64,000 nucleotides of DNA from assembly GCA_019973155.2 (NCBI GenBank), contig BPQB01000046.1, positions 186,001-250,000 on the forward strand, written 5' to 3'. Position 1 is the stretch's first letter. Each line of letters starts with the position of its first letter. Of the stretch, positions 48,986 through 60,412 are shown piece by piece. Source of the DNA: Phanerochaete sordida. Taxonomy: Eukaryota; Basidiomycota; Agaricomycetes; Polyporales; Phanerochaetaceae. Under the pieces are notes generated by a model that saw only the letters and a list, made by a program, of their open reading frames with translations, was not told the DNA's origin and ran no database searches. A program made the position numbers and the translations under genes.

Positions 48986-50033
48986 CATGGATTCAGGACC
49001 AAGTTTCAGGAAATTCAGGACCGCTGCTTTCTGTGCGTACCATGCGCAGCTCCCCGGCCCAGATTAGCTGCTCACAGGCACGCCATCGGCACAGCCTGCA
49101 TTGCGCTCATCAGCTTGGCTTGGATTGCGCTCGCCACCGTGGTTCTGTACATGCACTGGGGCGATGGGGACAGCACACAAAGTGAGTGCCCAGACGCCTC
49201 GCACGCGCCCGTATCGCTCAACTGCACCCATGCTCTCCAGCAGCGTTGATTGTTGTCATTCTGTGCGTGAATGTTCTCACCACAATCATGGTCCCCCTAC
49301 TGTGAGTCCTCTCGTGCGAACATCGGGCATCTGGTCGATCCTGACGGCGACGCGGAGGCTATTGGTAAAGTTCCGGGTCTGGCTCGATGCTGCAAGGACG
49401 GTTTTCCTCCTCATGGCCCATTTTTGTGGGTGAATTTGTAATGGCCAAGGTGATCGCCACTGACCTGAGGACGAACCAGTCGCTGCGATCGCATTCACCA
49501 TGTGGGCCGTCAAGTACAGTTGTCCTTCGTCCGGTACGCGCATCCGATGTACAAACTGTCAGCACGCCGCTTACTCGAACGCGCCCCGTAGATGATGGCG
49601 TCTGCAGCATGATGAATCTTTACGTCGTGCTGGCTTCTTGGGTTATCCCACTTCTCCGTAGGTCATCGCACTTGCTTGTTCAAAGACTTTGCTAACGACA
49701 ACGTACTCAGTCTTGGTATATTCCGTTTGCTTCAGTGTGCTAGTGTGGCGACGGTCGGGATATCAGTCAACACGCCATGTAGAGGACGCGACGACATCAA
49801 GACGTGACAAATTACCTACCATACAAATCCCTGATAGTCCTTCCGTAGCTACTGCACCACCATCGGCTATGCTGTCGCGACCTCCCTGGGTCGGACCTAC
49901 GCCGCCTCCGCCTCTGCCTCCTGGAGACACCGATGATAATGATCAAGACTCCGACACGACATCCAAGAAACACCGGTCGCAACGCTCCTCCGCCCGGCTG
50001 TCCAAACCTCTGCCTAATAGACTGTTCACCTGA
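48986..50033 (+). CDS. four- to five-TM membrane protein, fungal tetraspan/MARVEL-like family
   Basis: Not a named family to me. Spliced by eye from six exons, all in frame: MDSGPSFRKFRTAAFCA, then HAIGTACIALISLAWIALATVVLYMHW, TLIVVILCVNVLTTIMVPLL, LVKFRVWLDAARTVFLLMAHF, FAAIAFTMWAVK, CSMMNLYVVLASWVIPLL and LVYSVCFSVLVWRR. That is four to five hydrophobic helices, then a polar tail with PPWVGPTPPPPLPPG and a Ser/Arg-rich end, TGA 50031-50033. The first intron would be only 41 bp (donor GTACCA), the weakest point of the model. The TM3 segment (R-x-WLD-x-x-R) resembles the partial gene at 63322. Confidence 0.72.
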
Positions 50034-50446
50034 GGTGTTCAACAGGATTGAACCCAATGAACGAGCCCAGGTTGCTATCTGTATGTATATCACGCTGTGA
50101 ATCACGATCCCTGTCGCTACTCTGTATTGCTATCGCATCCATTTGTACACACCACGGTCTTTGCATATACAATTTGCCTGTTGTCGTCCGACGGAACGTC
50201 GCCGCGCAGCACTGCTTTCATGGCTTTGATTGACCGCTCGCGACGACGTCTATGCGCGGCTATTTCTATATATCCGGCTCCCAACCTTCGTGCACTCGAG
50301 TCTTTCTCCCGCACCCACCTCTATACCTCATGCTTTCGCACCGTCCTTGCTTTTGCTAGCATCCTTCTACTGGGCGATCACGATACCCTCCAACGTCCCC
50401 GCTCGTTACCTACACATTACGCCTCAACGACACGCCTGACCTCGTG
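50034..50446. other. intergenic region upstream of the IST1-TBC gene
   Basis: No gene seen; 3' UTR of the tetraspan gene and promoter of the next gene. Confidence 0.5.
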
Positions 50447-53400
50447 ATGACCTCTTGGGATAGCAATCGAGTTAAGGTTGGGCCCCACCCAGTATCGCCA
50501 TTGTGATCAGCCCTCACCATACGCGCAGAACCAGCTCAGGCTGACGGCGCAGCGACTGGGGCAGCTGCAAGACAAGCTAGACTCTCAGGGCCAGATTACC
50601 CGAAGAGACATTGCCATCCTCCTCGGTCAAGGCAACGTCGCGCTAGCCCGTGCAAAGGCCCAGAAGTGTATACACGATGACATCTACAGCGACCTACTGC
50701 AGACTTTGGAGATGCATGTGGGGATCATACTGGAGCAGGTGGATGCCTTGGAACGCAGGTGCGTCGCGTTTGGTCCCACGCTAGCTCGTATTGACGTCGT
50801 CTGTGAATACAGTGCTACACCAAGTCCAGTAGTCGCTGAAGCAGCTTCAAGCATCATATATGCCGCCCCCCATGTAGAATCTAGAGGTGCGTACGTTCCT
50901 CACATCCAGTAGAGCGTGACTGACTTCCGGTCCCGCGGGATTGCAGATCTGCAGGTCGTGCGAGACCTTCTGGTCCAACGGCTTGGCCCAGACTTTACTC
51001 GATCGGCGGTGGGAAATCGTGACAATTATGTGGCGACGAGGGTACGTCTACAAAAGAGTGAGAGCTGGGACTATTTACGAATATGCGCTGTAGGTCGTCC
51101 GGGACTTGTCCTCACAGCCGCCCTCCGCCAGTATGCTCGACCACTTCCTCCGGAGCGTGGCAAAGGCGAACGGAATACACTGGAAGCCTGACCTCGAAAC
51201 ACACCAGAAGTGCGTACCGCTGTCGGTGTTGGTTGCTGGACATTGGCTCACCCAAGATCGCACAGAGTTGATACCATATCCGGGATGCTCGATGCAACCT
51301 CAATACCATCTATTGATATCCACCAATTACAGAGCCTCTGCTCTCATGGTTAGTCTTCGGCTTATCGCAAAGACCACAGTAGCTCACCTCATCTTAGGTC
51401 TACCGGAATACCCACCGTGGTTGCGACCCAAAATTTGGAGGTAATGCAGCCATAAGCACGGAGTCGATATCCTTAGCCTCATATACACGTCCAGGTTACT
51501 GCTAGGAACTCTTCCTCCGCAGAAGGCTCGCTGGGAAGGTGATGCCAGTAAGCAAAGGGATAATTACTACGTCAGTGAGGTTCTTGTAGTATTAAGTACA
51601 TCTCCTCATAAGCCAACAGGACCTCGTTCGCCAACTACTGGAACCGTACACCAGCCTACCTCCGCCAACGAACCCTCTGTCGCCCCTGGATTCTTCCCTA
51701 GCCGAAGTCCAGAAGGAGCTGTCGCGTGTCCCTCGCGCTCTCTTCGCTAACCTCGGTGAAGAGCCTGAAGACTTGGACCAGAGCCCTCTGAGCGACAGCG
51801 CTGTCGAGAACATCAAGATTGCATGCGCAAAAGCATTGGATACCCGACTTCAACTGATTCGTGACGCGACGAAAAGTGGAGTGTCTACGCCCACAGAAGA
51901 GCCCCCGGAGATCCAGATCGACTCGACGCCTGAGATTCGACTCGAGGGCATCCAAGAGCAGGATATCGACGAACACTCATCGCGCGGAACAGAAGACCTC
52001 GACGACTCCGGGTCAGAGGCTTATCTCGACGCGGCGAGCATAGGGACACCTGAGATCTCGCTTTCTGCCCCGGACTCGCCGACTTCCGCGCATTCGGCCG
52101 CCCAGAGGAAGACTCTGGTGAAGTCCAGGCCCTACAGCGCTACAGGCGCACACCCCAAGCACGAGACCGCTCTCATCCGTCTGCTCTACATCCATTTCTC
52201 ACTCAACCCCGCGCACCGCGCGCCGCAGACCGCGTCCCTCTTGGTGCCGCTCTACTCAGCGTTGGTGCAGGAGGTCATTCCTGAGGATGCAGCGCACATC
52301 GAGGCGGACACCTTCTGGCTCTTCGAGACGTTTGTCAGCGAGTTCTCGGACCTTGACGAGCCGGAGAGTGCAGAAGTGTGGCTGAAGAAGCTGGGTGAAA
52401 GGCTGAACTGGGCCGACGCAGAGCTCGCGGAAGATCTGGTATGGTGCTCGGCTTCCTGTCCTACCACAGGCTCACAAATGATGACTAGCAAACCAAAGGC
52501 CTCGACCCATCGTCCCCGCACTTCACATAGTGAGTTCGCATGTCCCAGTTTGGGACCATCACAGGTACTGACCGTGGTGTAGTCGCTGGTTGACAACTCT
52601 ACTCACACATACCCTGCCATTACCGGCTGTGCTCATGACGTGGGATGCACTGTTCGCTCAACCATCGCGAGAACGCTCGTCTAACCCGAAGCTCGAATAC
52701 CTGCTGGATATCTGCGCGAGCATGCTTATTTGCGCCCGAGGTCCATTATTCCGGTAAGCGGAATCGTTCCATCGCCTTGTTAAGCCTAGCTGAGACATGA
52801 GTAGACTGGGTCGGCGACCCGGAAAGCCTCTAAACCTCTGGGGCGAGAGTTCTAGCCTTATCATGTCTGAGCTGTTGTCAGATCGTGAGCTAGAGGAGGC
52901 GTTCATCCAGGGCATGGCCTTCCTACAGAACTACCCTTTGGAAAACGTAGGAGGGATCGAGCGGGTGCTTCAGCTGGCCTTCGACCTTGCTGCCCAGAGG
53001 GAGAAGGAAAGTCAGGCATCGATTACGCAGGTGACCGCCGCAGGTCTCGGCGCTCGTCTGCGTAATACCGTATGGAGAAGCACTGCAGCACCTGCGCCCG
53101 TCGCAGCGAAGACACCGGCACCTGCCGCCGTGGCTCAGCTTCCGGTCACCGCGGACGACGATAGCACGGACAGCGATTCAGACTCATCAGAGGATGAAGA
53201 CGACGGGGCGCAAACAATTCCGGTTGTGAACGTGGCAAACCAGTCGTCGTTGACTTCTCGTCTCAGTACGGCGGTTTGGAAGGGTATCACCAACCAGTCT
53301 GCTATGGAGGCGCCTCCAACTCCGACTACACCGTCACCATCCTTCATGCCATCATCCGTCTTGTCGCCTAAGGTGGACGCATCGAAGCAGCTGCCTCCTG

Positions 53401-54929
53401 AACCGCGCTCTCCTCCTGCCGATGGATCAGCTCAGCCATCGATCACCTCGAACATTTGGGGGTACGCTGAGAAGCTCCGAGACTCGAACGCCGCTGCTAC
53501 ATTCTCCAAGGTCAGCACGAACTGGCGAGTCAAGGCGATGGATGCATGGAGTAAACGCTCCAGTGTCGGGAGCACGCCTCACACAGCGCCGCTTCAGGCA
53601 TCTTCCTCGACGTTGTCGCCGTCATGGGTACCCAGCTCCCCTGCAACTCGTGCGGACTCTGACATCCGGAGGAGCTCTCTGCCACCAATGGGCAAGTTCG
53701 ATGACTACGAACCCCCGGAACGTCCAAAGTTTTTTCGACCCCCAAGAGACAGCATGATTATCGATCCTAGACGAGATTCAATGGCTTCGCTTGCATCACC
53801 GACGAATTCAGAGATGTCAGCGCACTCAGAAGGCGATTTGGACCTGAGGAGGTCGAGCATGATGGGCCGTACACCAAGTCCTCGCTCTGCTACAACAAGA
53901 TCGGGTGGTCCCAAGCCTTTGATACTCAACTCGACCTCCCTCATTACCCATTCGCGGTCGCCAACCATGACTACGTCCAGCATGGACTCCCATTTCGCCG
54001 ACCAGGTTCGCGCTACCCGACCTACCATCTCGCACAGGACTTCGCAATCGTCGCTGTCTTCGCTCTCGCCGTCAGATCAGCTTGCGTCGGGACGCATGCG
54101 CACCCCGGAGGGTGAGAGTAGAGTCGTGCCTATCGGCCGGGCACGCTCTCCGGCGGCGTTCGCGAAGGAAAGACGACAAGGCTCACTATCTTCAGCGACC
54201 TCGAGTCCAATAGGTACAACACGTCGGCTGCCGTCAGACTACGCAACGGAGGTCCCCGAGCGTAAGAGTAGCGGCTGGAGGAACGCTGACTTCCGCGACT
54301 CCACCGGGTCCGCTGCCTCCGTCGTCTCCCCACCCGCTCCCGCAAGCCCTCCCAAGCAGACTGACAGCGACGAAGCCCGGGTCGTGCCCACCGAACACCA
54401 GCGCGGATCCGTGGTGCTCAGCGAGTTCGGAGAATTGGAGCGACCGGTGCCGCCTGATGCGACCCCCAAGATTTCGCGCAAGACGAACTCGTCTCTCTCT
54501 CGTCTCCAGCTTGAGGAAAGCTCCGATTCATCCCCCGTCACGCAGCTGCCCAGCCGCGCCTCAAGAGTGAAGTCGAAGCGTCTTCCTCCCCGGCTTGCCG
54601 GCCGCCAGCGAGAGGCTAGCAAGGACGGGACTGCGCGGGCCACAAGCCCAAACACCCTGGTGGCAGCACTCGCTGACGACGGCGACGCGACGACCCCCAA
54701 AGCGAGCGATTTCGAGGTTGGCGGATCCCCGTCAAAAACTCGCAAGAACTCTGGCGAGAGTCGGATGCGGAAGACCTCAGCGGACGGTGTTGCGAGAACT
54801 AGGAAGGTGTCGAATGAAGGCAAGCCAAGGCGCGTGCGGGACAGCGCTGCGGTGGAGGGTGATGATGAGGGCTATGATGAGTTTCTGAGTGCATACTCTG
54901 AAAGCGAGGATGGCGGCGTGGCGCGGTGA
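50447..54929 (+). CDS. IST1-domain / TBC (RabGAP-like) fusion protein
   Basis: The start MTSWDSNRVK is spliced to LRLTAQRLGQLQDKLDSQGQITRRDIA and IYSDLLQTLEMHVGIILEQVDALER, then EAASSIIYAAPHVESRDLQVVRDLL: the IST1 (ESCRT-III regulator) helical domain, about residues 1-170. The next exons continue in frame without stop, through HWKPDLETHQK and IPSIDIHQLQSLCSHGLPEYPPWLRPKIWRLLLGTLP, into a TBC domain like TBC1D13, with RWLTTLLTHTLPLPAVLMTWDALFA. A roughly 600-residue Ser-rich tail ends at TGA 54927-54929. In the TBC part the usual GYVQGMN is replaced by HRAPQTAS, and I find no IxxDxxR arginine-finger motif, so GAP activity is doubtful. Ist1 acts on Vps4 at endosomes; the fusion suggests an endosomal scaffold (inference). 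Confidence 0.82.
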
Positions 54930-55004
54930 GACGATGGGGAAGGTTGTAGGAAGATTATGCTTGGCTATGCTCTCTAATATGTGCTCATGCTCCATATTCA
55001 CTCT

Positions 55005-55757
55005 TTAAACACCTCGTTCTGTAGGCTGCTGTGCGGTCGGAGAACTGGAAGACCTTCCAAAGACGTTTTCTTGAAGTTCGTGGTATACCTCCAGCAAAAC
55101 TGGGAAATACGGTAGGATATTCTGATGAATATTGCTCAGTACAAGAGGCCTTAAAAGACGATGCTATAACGCACTTCGAAGGGGACATGGAGAGATATGG
55201 TCTCATCTTGAGATTTCGCTATTGCCGCGAGATAGTAGCGGACGTTCCACCCTCGCAGGCCTTCGTTGATGACGACGTCTTGCAAGCGCATAAAGGGTAT
55301 AAATTGTCGCGATGCGAGCAATGGTAGTCCAGGTAGTCCTCTATGTGTCTCGAACTGGAGTCCGAACGAGGGTATCAACACGACCGACTCTAGAGGCAGT
55401 GTCAGCGACGGCGGGAGAGCGTGGGTGGGAGACATACCCCAGAGCACCTGGGTCGACCTAGATCGCGCATACAGCGCAGCCAGCAATATCGCTAGCGCAC
55501 CAGATAGCCTACTACTAGTAATCTGGTCCAGAGTAAGTCGTCGGTAGTGGTCACACGGACAGTACACGCACCGTTTGCCAGTAGACGGCAATGAGAACGG
55601 GCACGACTGCGTCCACCCACGACCAGCCGTAAAACCTCAGCACGCCGCCTGATCCATCGCGTGCCCTACGCCAGTTCTCAACCCGATATTCGGTGCAGCC
55701 TTGGTATTCGCGGATAGAGAACTCAGGATGGTCCTGCAGCGGTCGCGTGTGCTGCAT
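55005..55757 (-). CDS. GPI15: GPI-GlcNAc transferase subunit PIG-H
   Basis: Subunit of the ER enzyme making GlcNAc-PI, the first step of GPI anchor synthesis. Assembled from four exons: MQHTRPLQDHPEFSIREYQGCTEYRVENWRRA...VLIAVYWQT; ITSSRLSGALAILLAALYARSRSTQVLWG; ESVVLIPSFGLQFETHRG...FIPFMRLQDVVINEGLRGWNVRYYLAAI...; NILPYFPVLLEVYHELQENV. The last two match the PIG-H domain (ESV..I..G.Q.E, DVVINE, YYL, LLE.Y). Two hydrophobic stretches form the hairpin known in PIG-H. Introns 45-50 bp are regular. TAA at 55007-55005. Convergent with the IST1-TBC gene, 75 bp between stops. Confidence 0.88.
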
Positions 55758-55933
55758 GCATGGAACAAGGTTGGTGACGCCTTGCGCGTCACTCGCGCTT
55801 TCCTCACCATCACCTGCGACTGACCTGACCCACAGAAATTGTACATCTACATTTTCGCTGCTCGTCGTCAAGTTTAGTCTCTATGCAGAGAATCTGCGAC
55901 TTGGGCTCGATGTTTCCGAGCCATACAACGACA

Positions 55934-57996
55934 TGCCAGCCTCTGCGTCAGCCGCCACAGACCCAGAGCCGTCCTACTCCTTAGGCTCGTGCTTGTCCCT
56001 GACCGACACCCTTGCTTTCCGGTCTCCAGGACTTGTCTCAGCATGCAGCTACCCTCTGGAGGATTTTCTGCGCTGCTTCAGACCCTTCATTTGTCGCAAG
56101 GTCTATATAAACCGACACCACCGGCTGGACCGCCGACCTACTCGAGAACCCTGGCTGGCACCAACTCGTACACGCCATACGACACCTCTGGAGACGACCC
56201 GTCCCCGCAGGCCTCTGGCAGCTCTGGCGACTCGTGCACCCCCGCGCCATACGATGTTCCTCTAGAGGCTCAAGCTTTCGCTCCGTTTGACCTTCCGAAG
56301 GCGACCGTATATCGGTACCGTCAGCCGCAGTCTGTGAACCTTGGCTCCTGGTCAGTTCTACCGTTGTCATTGTATCTATTGCCTCTGATGCGTCTCTAGG
56401 TTCGTTCATGAGGCTTGGATGACGCCTTCACTGTTCTCCTGTGCTTCTGGCGACCAGGTTTCGGAAGTCGACATTGCACATGGATGGGGCTCCTCTGTAG
56501 GGGCCCGCGCTGCTCTTGAGCAACACTGGGATACCTTCATCAACGAAACCGACTTTCAGTATATGGCGAGCATCGGCATCAACACCGTTCGACTTCCTAT
56601 CGGTTACTGGAACCTAGGGCCAGACTTCGTGCAGGATACACCCTATGCTGACGTGGGCGATGTCTACCAAAACTCGTGGCAGAGGATCGTCCGGACTATC
56701 AACACTGCTGCTGCAAATGGTATCGGTGTCCTCGTCGATCTCCATGGCGCCCCGGGAAGCCAGAATGGCCAGCAACACTCAGGAATATCAGACGGCCAGA
56801 CGAACCTCTTCGACAGTCCTGCATTTATCAACCAGACCATGGCTGTGTTGACGCATCTCATGCAACAACTGGCCTATGTTACGAATGTAGTCGGGATACA
56901 AATTCTCAACGAACCTGAGAACGTCCCGTCTCTCACGGACTTCTGTAAGTTCAATCTCCGATTATATTGAGCTGGCGAACTTATGGTCGCGTGACAGACG
57001 ATCAAGCGATTAGTGCCATGCGCCAGGTGTATCCGAATGCCAACATGCCACTGTATCTTCACGACGGCTTCGACTTGGACCGCTTCAATAACTACGTTGC
57101 CAACCGCAAGGACTTTGTTGTACAGGACCACCACTCCTACTTCGTCTTCACCCCGGCGGACTCTAGCGAGCCAGCGTCGCAACATACATCGGACATACAG
57201 AATGGGATTGGGGGTTCCCTTCGCGAGGCATCGTTAGCTGCGCGTCGCAACCTCGTCGTCGATGAATTCTCATGTGCTCTCACGGATGATAGCTTGCAGA
57301 GCGAAGATGATCCCGACCAAGCTCGTATGGACTTCTGCACAGGACAGATCGAGGTCTACGCGAACAACACAGCTGGGTGGAGTTTCTGGGGTATGTTCGG
57401 TTTTCAGTCCTTGGGACGTGCTTGTGCTAACACATCCTGTAGCATATCGGAAGGAGGACTGCATAGATGATCCGGGCTGGTGTTTCGGTGCCGCTGTGGG
57501 CAAGGCTCTTCCCTCAACTTTCTTTCCCTACGGCGCCCCGCCCGCTGTCCCAGAACCAAGCCAGTTGCCGGACATGTCAACGCTCAGTCAAGGCATGACT
57601 CCACCATCAGACCAAGCGGACCCATCATCGACAACCAGCTCGTCTCAGTACGAGGGATATGCACAGAGCGAACCTCCTGCTGCCCCGCCTGCATTCCAGA
57701 GCGGTCCTGGATACCCACAGGATCCTTCGACAGATAATGGCCCACCAAGCGCGTCGCAACAAGCATCCAGGGTCAAGGGCTACGAGGACGGCTTTCTGAC
57801 CGCCAGGATCTTTGCGCTATACAATCTGTCGAAGCTAGGGTTTGTGGGGCAGTATATCCTGGACAGCCTGGCGGCGCTGGGCCCGGGGGTCATCGCCCCA
57901 GGCACGGAGAGCTTCTACGAAGAAGGGTTCACGCAAGGCCTTGCCGACGGCGAGGGTGTGGTCTCTGCTGGGTTGGACGCGTCGAGGCAACGGTAG
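55934..57996 (+). CDS. GH5 exo-beta-1,3-glucanase-like glycoside hydrolase
   Basis: Cell-wall beta-glucan hydrolase of the GH5 exo-1,3-glucanase type. After YRYRQPQSVNLGSW the chain continues FVHEAWMTPSLF, INTVRLPIGYWNLGP, VLVDLHGAPGSQNG, then the acid/base Glu in ILNEPEN (about 56905) and the nucleophile Glu in VVDEFSCAL (about 57262), with GWSFWAYRKED after the last intron. The N-terminus is uncertain. A start at 55934 with a 41-bp intron stays in frame; the alternative ATG is 56044. Neither gives a clear signal peptide. The C-terminus is extended by about 150 residues: Ser/Pro-rich linker then GYEDGFLTARIFALYNLSKLGFVGQYIL. TAG 57994-57996. Confidence 0.87.
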
Positions 57997-58425
57997 CGAG
58001 TGGTGTGCGGACTGAATGTGCATTGCTGGGACAATACATAGCTGTTCGCCATGCCAAAAGAGCATTGTCGAAGGCGCGCCTGCGGGCGGCCTCGAGGAGC
58101 GGTGCCTAGCGGAGGCGCCTGTGATGGGGTATATACAGCATGGATACGGAACAGAAAAATGAAACTCCTCGGCTCGTTGAGTTGACGACTTGAAACGCCT
58201 CTGGCTGATCCCTGCGCGCGACGACCACCGACGCACCGACGCTTGCCCTTTCCCTTCGTCTGGCACCATCCCCCCTTCCCTTCTCTTCCTCCCTCGACTG
58301 GACAGGTCTCCGGTCTCACAGAGCTGGGTACTCTGCACTCGTTTCCTGCGCATTCCTTCCAGCCGTAGACCGGTTTCCGCTCGTTCTTTCCCCGTCGTAC
58401 CCGCTGCTCTGCTCCAGTTCTTGCA
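57997..58425. other. intergenic region upstream of the tetraspan gene
   Basis: No gene seen. TATATA at 58130-58135 and a long CT-rich leader precede the ATG at 58426. Confidence 0.5.
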
Positions 58426-59740
58426 ATGGCGTCCCCTGCTAGCATCCTCCTTGCGTACCGTTACGTTCTCTTCGGTGCGTCCGCTGCTGGTTGCCGTTTC
58501 GGGAACAAGGCGTTGACCGCGCCCGTGCAGTCTTCTTCGTCATCTGCAACGCCATTATCTGCAGTGTAGCTGTGTGGAATCATGGGCTGCCCGAGGTGAC
58601 GGGCCACGACTGTGAGTTCCACTGCTCTCCTCCAGCGACCCCGCTAAGCTAGCCATGTCTAGTCCAAATCGACGCGTATCTCATCTTCCTCGGCGCGCTC
58701 GGTGTCGTGTTCATCATCCCAACGTGAGCACCCAGGTATATGCCGCTGAAAAAGTGCTGAATGCCCGTCCAGAGTCGCCATTGACCTGTTCAGAAGGCAT
58801 GCCGTCCCCAGTCGTGTGTGGTTTGAGTGTCTTTGGGTTGGTATCTTCTGTTTGATGGAACTCGGTGCGAACCCTTTCATTTCGCTCGATAAGCAATCTC
58901 TAACATGCATTCTACAGCTGGCGCAGCCGCGTTGACTGCGAACCAGTCCAACATGTCCTGCTCGTCAGGTGCGCATCTCGAGAAACCTCTGCCTCTACCG
59001 GGAGCTCATTCCGCACGCAGCTGCCAACACCATGGACGTGTGCACGTCGTCCCTGGTCATGCTGGCCTTCGGCTGGCTGATCACAGTAATGCGTGCGTAT
59101 CATCTCCGCACTCCGTCGCTCACCTCGGCCCTGAGATTCCTGCACAGTGCTGGTCTACCTGCTCGCGTTGACGCTCTCGGCCATCCTGCACCACGACGAC
59201 GGCGTGCCCGTCTGGCAGACAAGCGTCCGCTTCTTCCCCTGGTTCGCGACGCGCGCCTCGCTCGCGAGCGCACCCGCGTCGCCCACGCGCCAGTGGAAGA
59301 AGCCGCTCCAGCTCTCGACCGAGCCGCGCCCGCAGATGCGGCAGGCGGTGCTCGAGCAGCCCGCACGGCCCGTCCCGCGCGCCGAGCCCTCGTACGAGCC
59401 CTCGCGCCCCGCGCCGCCGCCGCCGCGCGTGCAGCCGCCGCTCGTGTCCGCGGAGCCCGCGTCGCTGTACCCCGCGACGCTCAAGTCGAGCCTGCCGCCG
59501 ATGCCGCACGCCGCGTCCGACGCGCCGCCGCCGCTCGGCGACTGGCCGCGCCGCCGCCTCGAGAAGTCGCCCTCCATGGACAGCGCGTCCCCGCAGCCGT
59601 CTGCTGTGACGCCGCGGGCACGGCATCCGCGCACCGGCTCGGCTGGCAGCCTCGGCGGGCGCCAGCGTCCGGTCCCGCCGCCGCTCGACCTGACGCGCAT
59701 CAGTGCGTATCGCCAGATCGAGGAGCGGGCGCGCCAGTAG
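58426..59740 (+). CDS. four-TM MARVEL-like membrane protein with Pro-rich cytosolic tail
   Basis: Exons give MASPASILLAYRYVLF, VFFVICNAIICSVAVWNHGLPEVTGHD, FQIDAYLIFLGALGVVFIIP, VAIDLFRRHAVPSRVWFECLWVGIFCLMEL, then a Cys-bearing loop (NQSNMSC, DVCTSSLVMLAFGWLITVM) and LVYLLALTLSAILH: four membrane helices with short loops, MARVEL-like. The long last exon encodes about 170 residues rich in Pro, Ala, Arg and Ser (RPAPPPPRVQPPL, PPPLGDWPRRR), ending RISAYRQIEERARQ, TAG 59738-59740. It shares FECLWxG (58822-58836) and the following Cys/Trp pattern with the next gene. Function unknown; MARVEL proteins organise membrane domains. Confidence 0.78.
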
Positions 59741-60412
59741 GGCATGTGCTGTGCTCGGCCTTTGCTGTGACTACATACGAAGACTGGATTCTTATTGCGC
59801 GCGGCGTGCCGCGCGTGCATGTCGAACATGCCTGTTACCTTACTATTCGCCCTTCTGTCGGTGGTGTTTTGTCGTGCTGCACGCACCCTTGCTTTATTGC
59901 TTATTTGTTGTCTGTACCCGCCGTCACGTCTCTACGCTCAGCAAAATGTACTTTGCTCATCCTCGATCTCCTCCGCGTCGTGTGCCAGGATCGCGCCCTC
60001 GCGGCCTCGCCCGCCTTCTATTTGCCCTTGTTTATGTCGAGCGCAACAGACGCCGGGCATTGTAGCGGTTGCGCTATTTTAAGCGAAAGTCGTTGTGGCG
60101 CATTGTTCTCGGAGAAGGGGAGCATTGTCTCGAGCAACAGCAGCCGCCGGCCTGTCCTTGCATAAAGGCCCGCGTGCACACAGCCGGTGGCCCGCGGCCC
60201 TCCCTCGTGGCGGCCCCCTTTGACGTGGACGCCTCCCTCTAGACCTAGACGTGCCTGCCTATATAATACGCCCCGCATAGACCTGTGGCGGGCCTTGGTT
60301 TATTCTCTACACGCCCGACTCTCACCCTCGCCGCTCCCTGCTCCTAGACATCTCGCGTCTGCGACGCGTCTTACGATCGAAGACCCCCTCACGCTCCTGA
60401 CGACGCGCACTG
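59741..60412. other. intergenic region between the two tetraspan genes
   Basis: No gene supported. TATATAA at 60260-60266 lies 147 bp upstream of the next ATG. Confidence 0.55.
60260..60266 (+). promoter_or_regulatory. TATA box of the second tetraspan gene
   Basis: TATATAA in a CT-rich context, 147 bp before ATG 60413. Confidence 0.6.

Noticed and set aside
51106..51444. Unspliced frame that would end the IST1 gene at 51444
   Set aside because: It reads through two regular introns and loses the conserved TBC start (LPEYPPWLRPKIW is then followed by a stop), so splicing is the better model.
56104..56110. TATATAA as promoter of the GH5 gene
   Set aside because: No in-frame ATG follows it before the conserved GH5 core, so it most likely lies within the coding region by chance.
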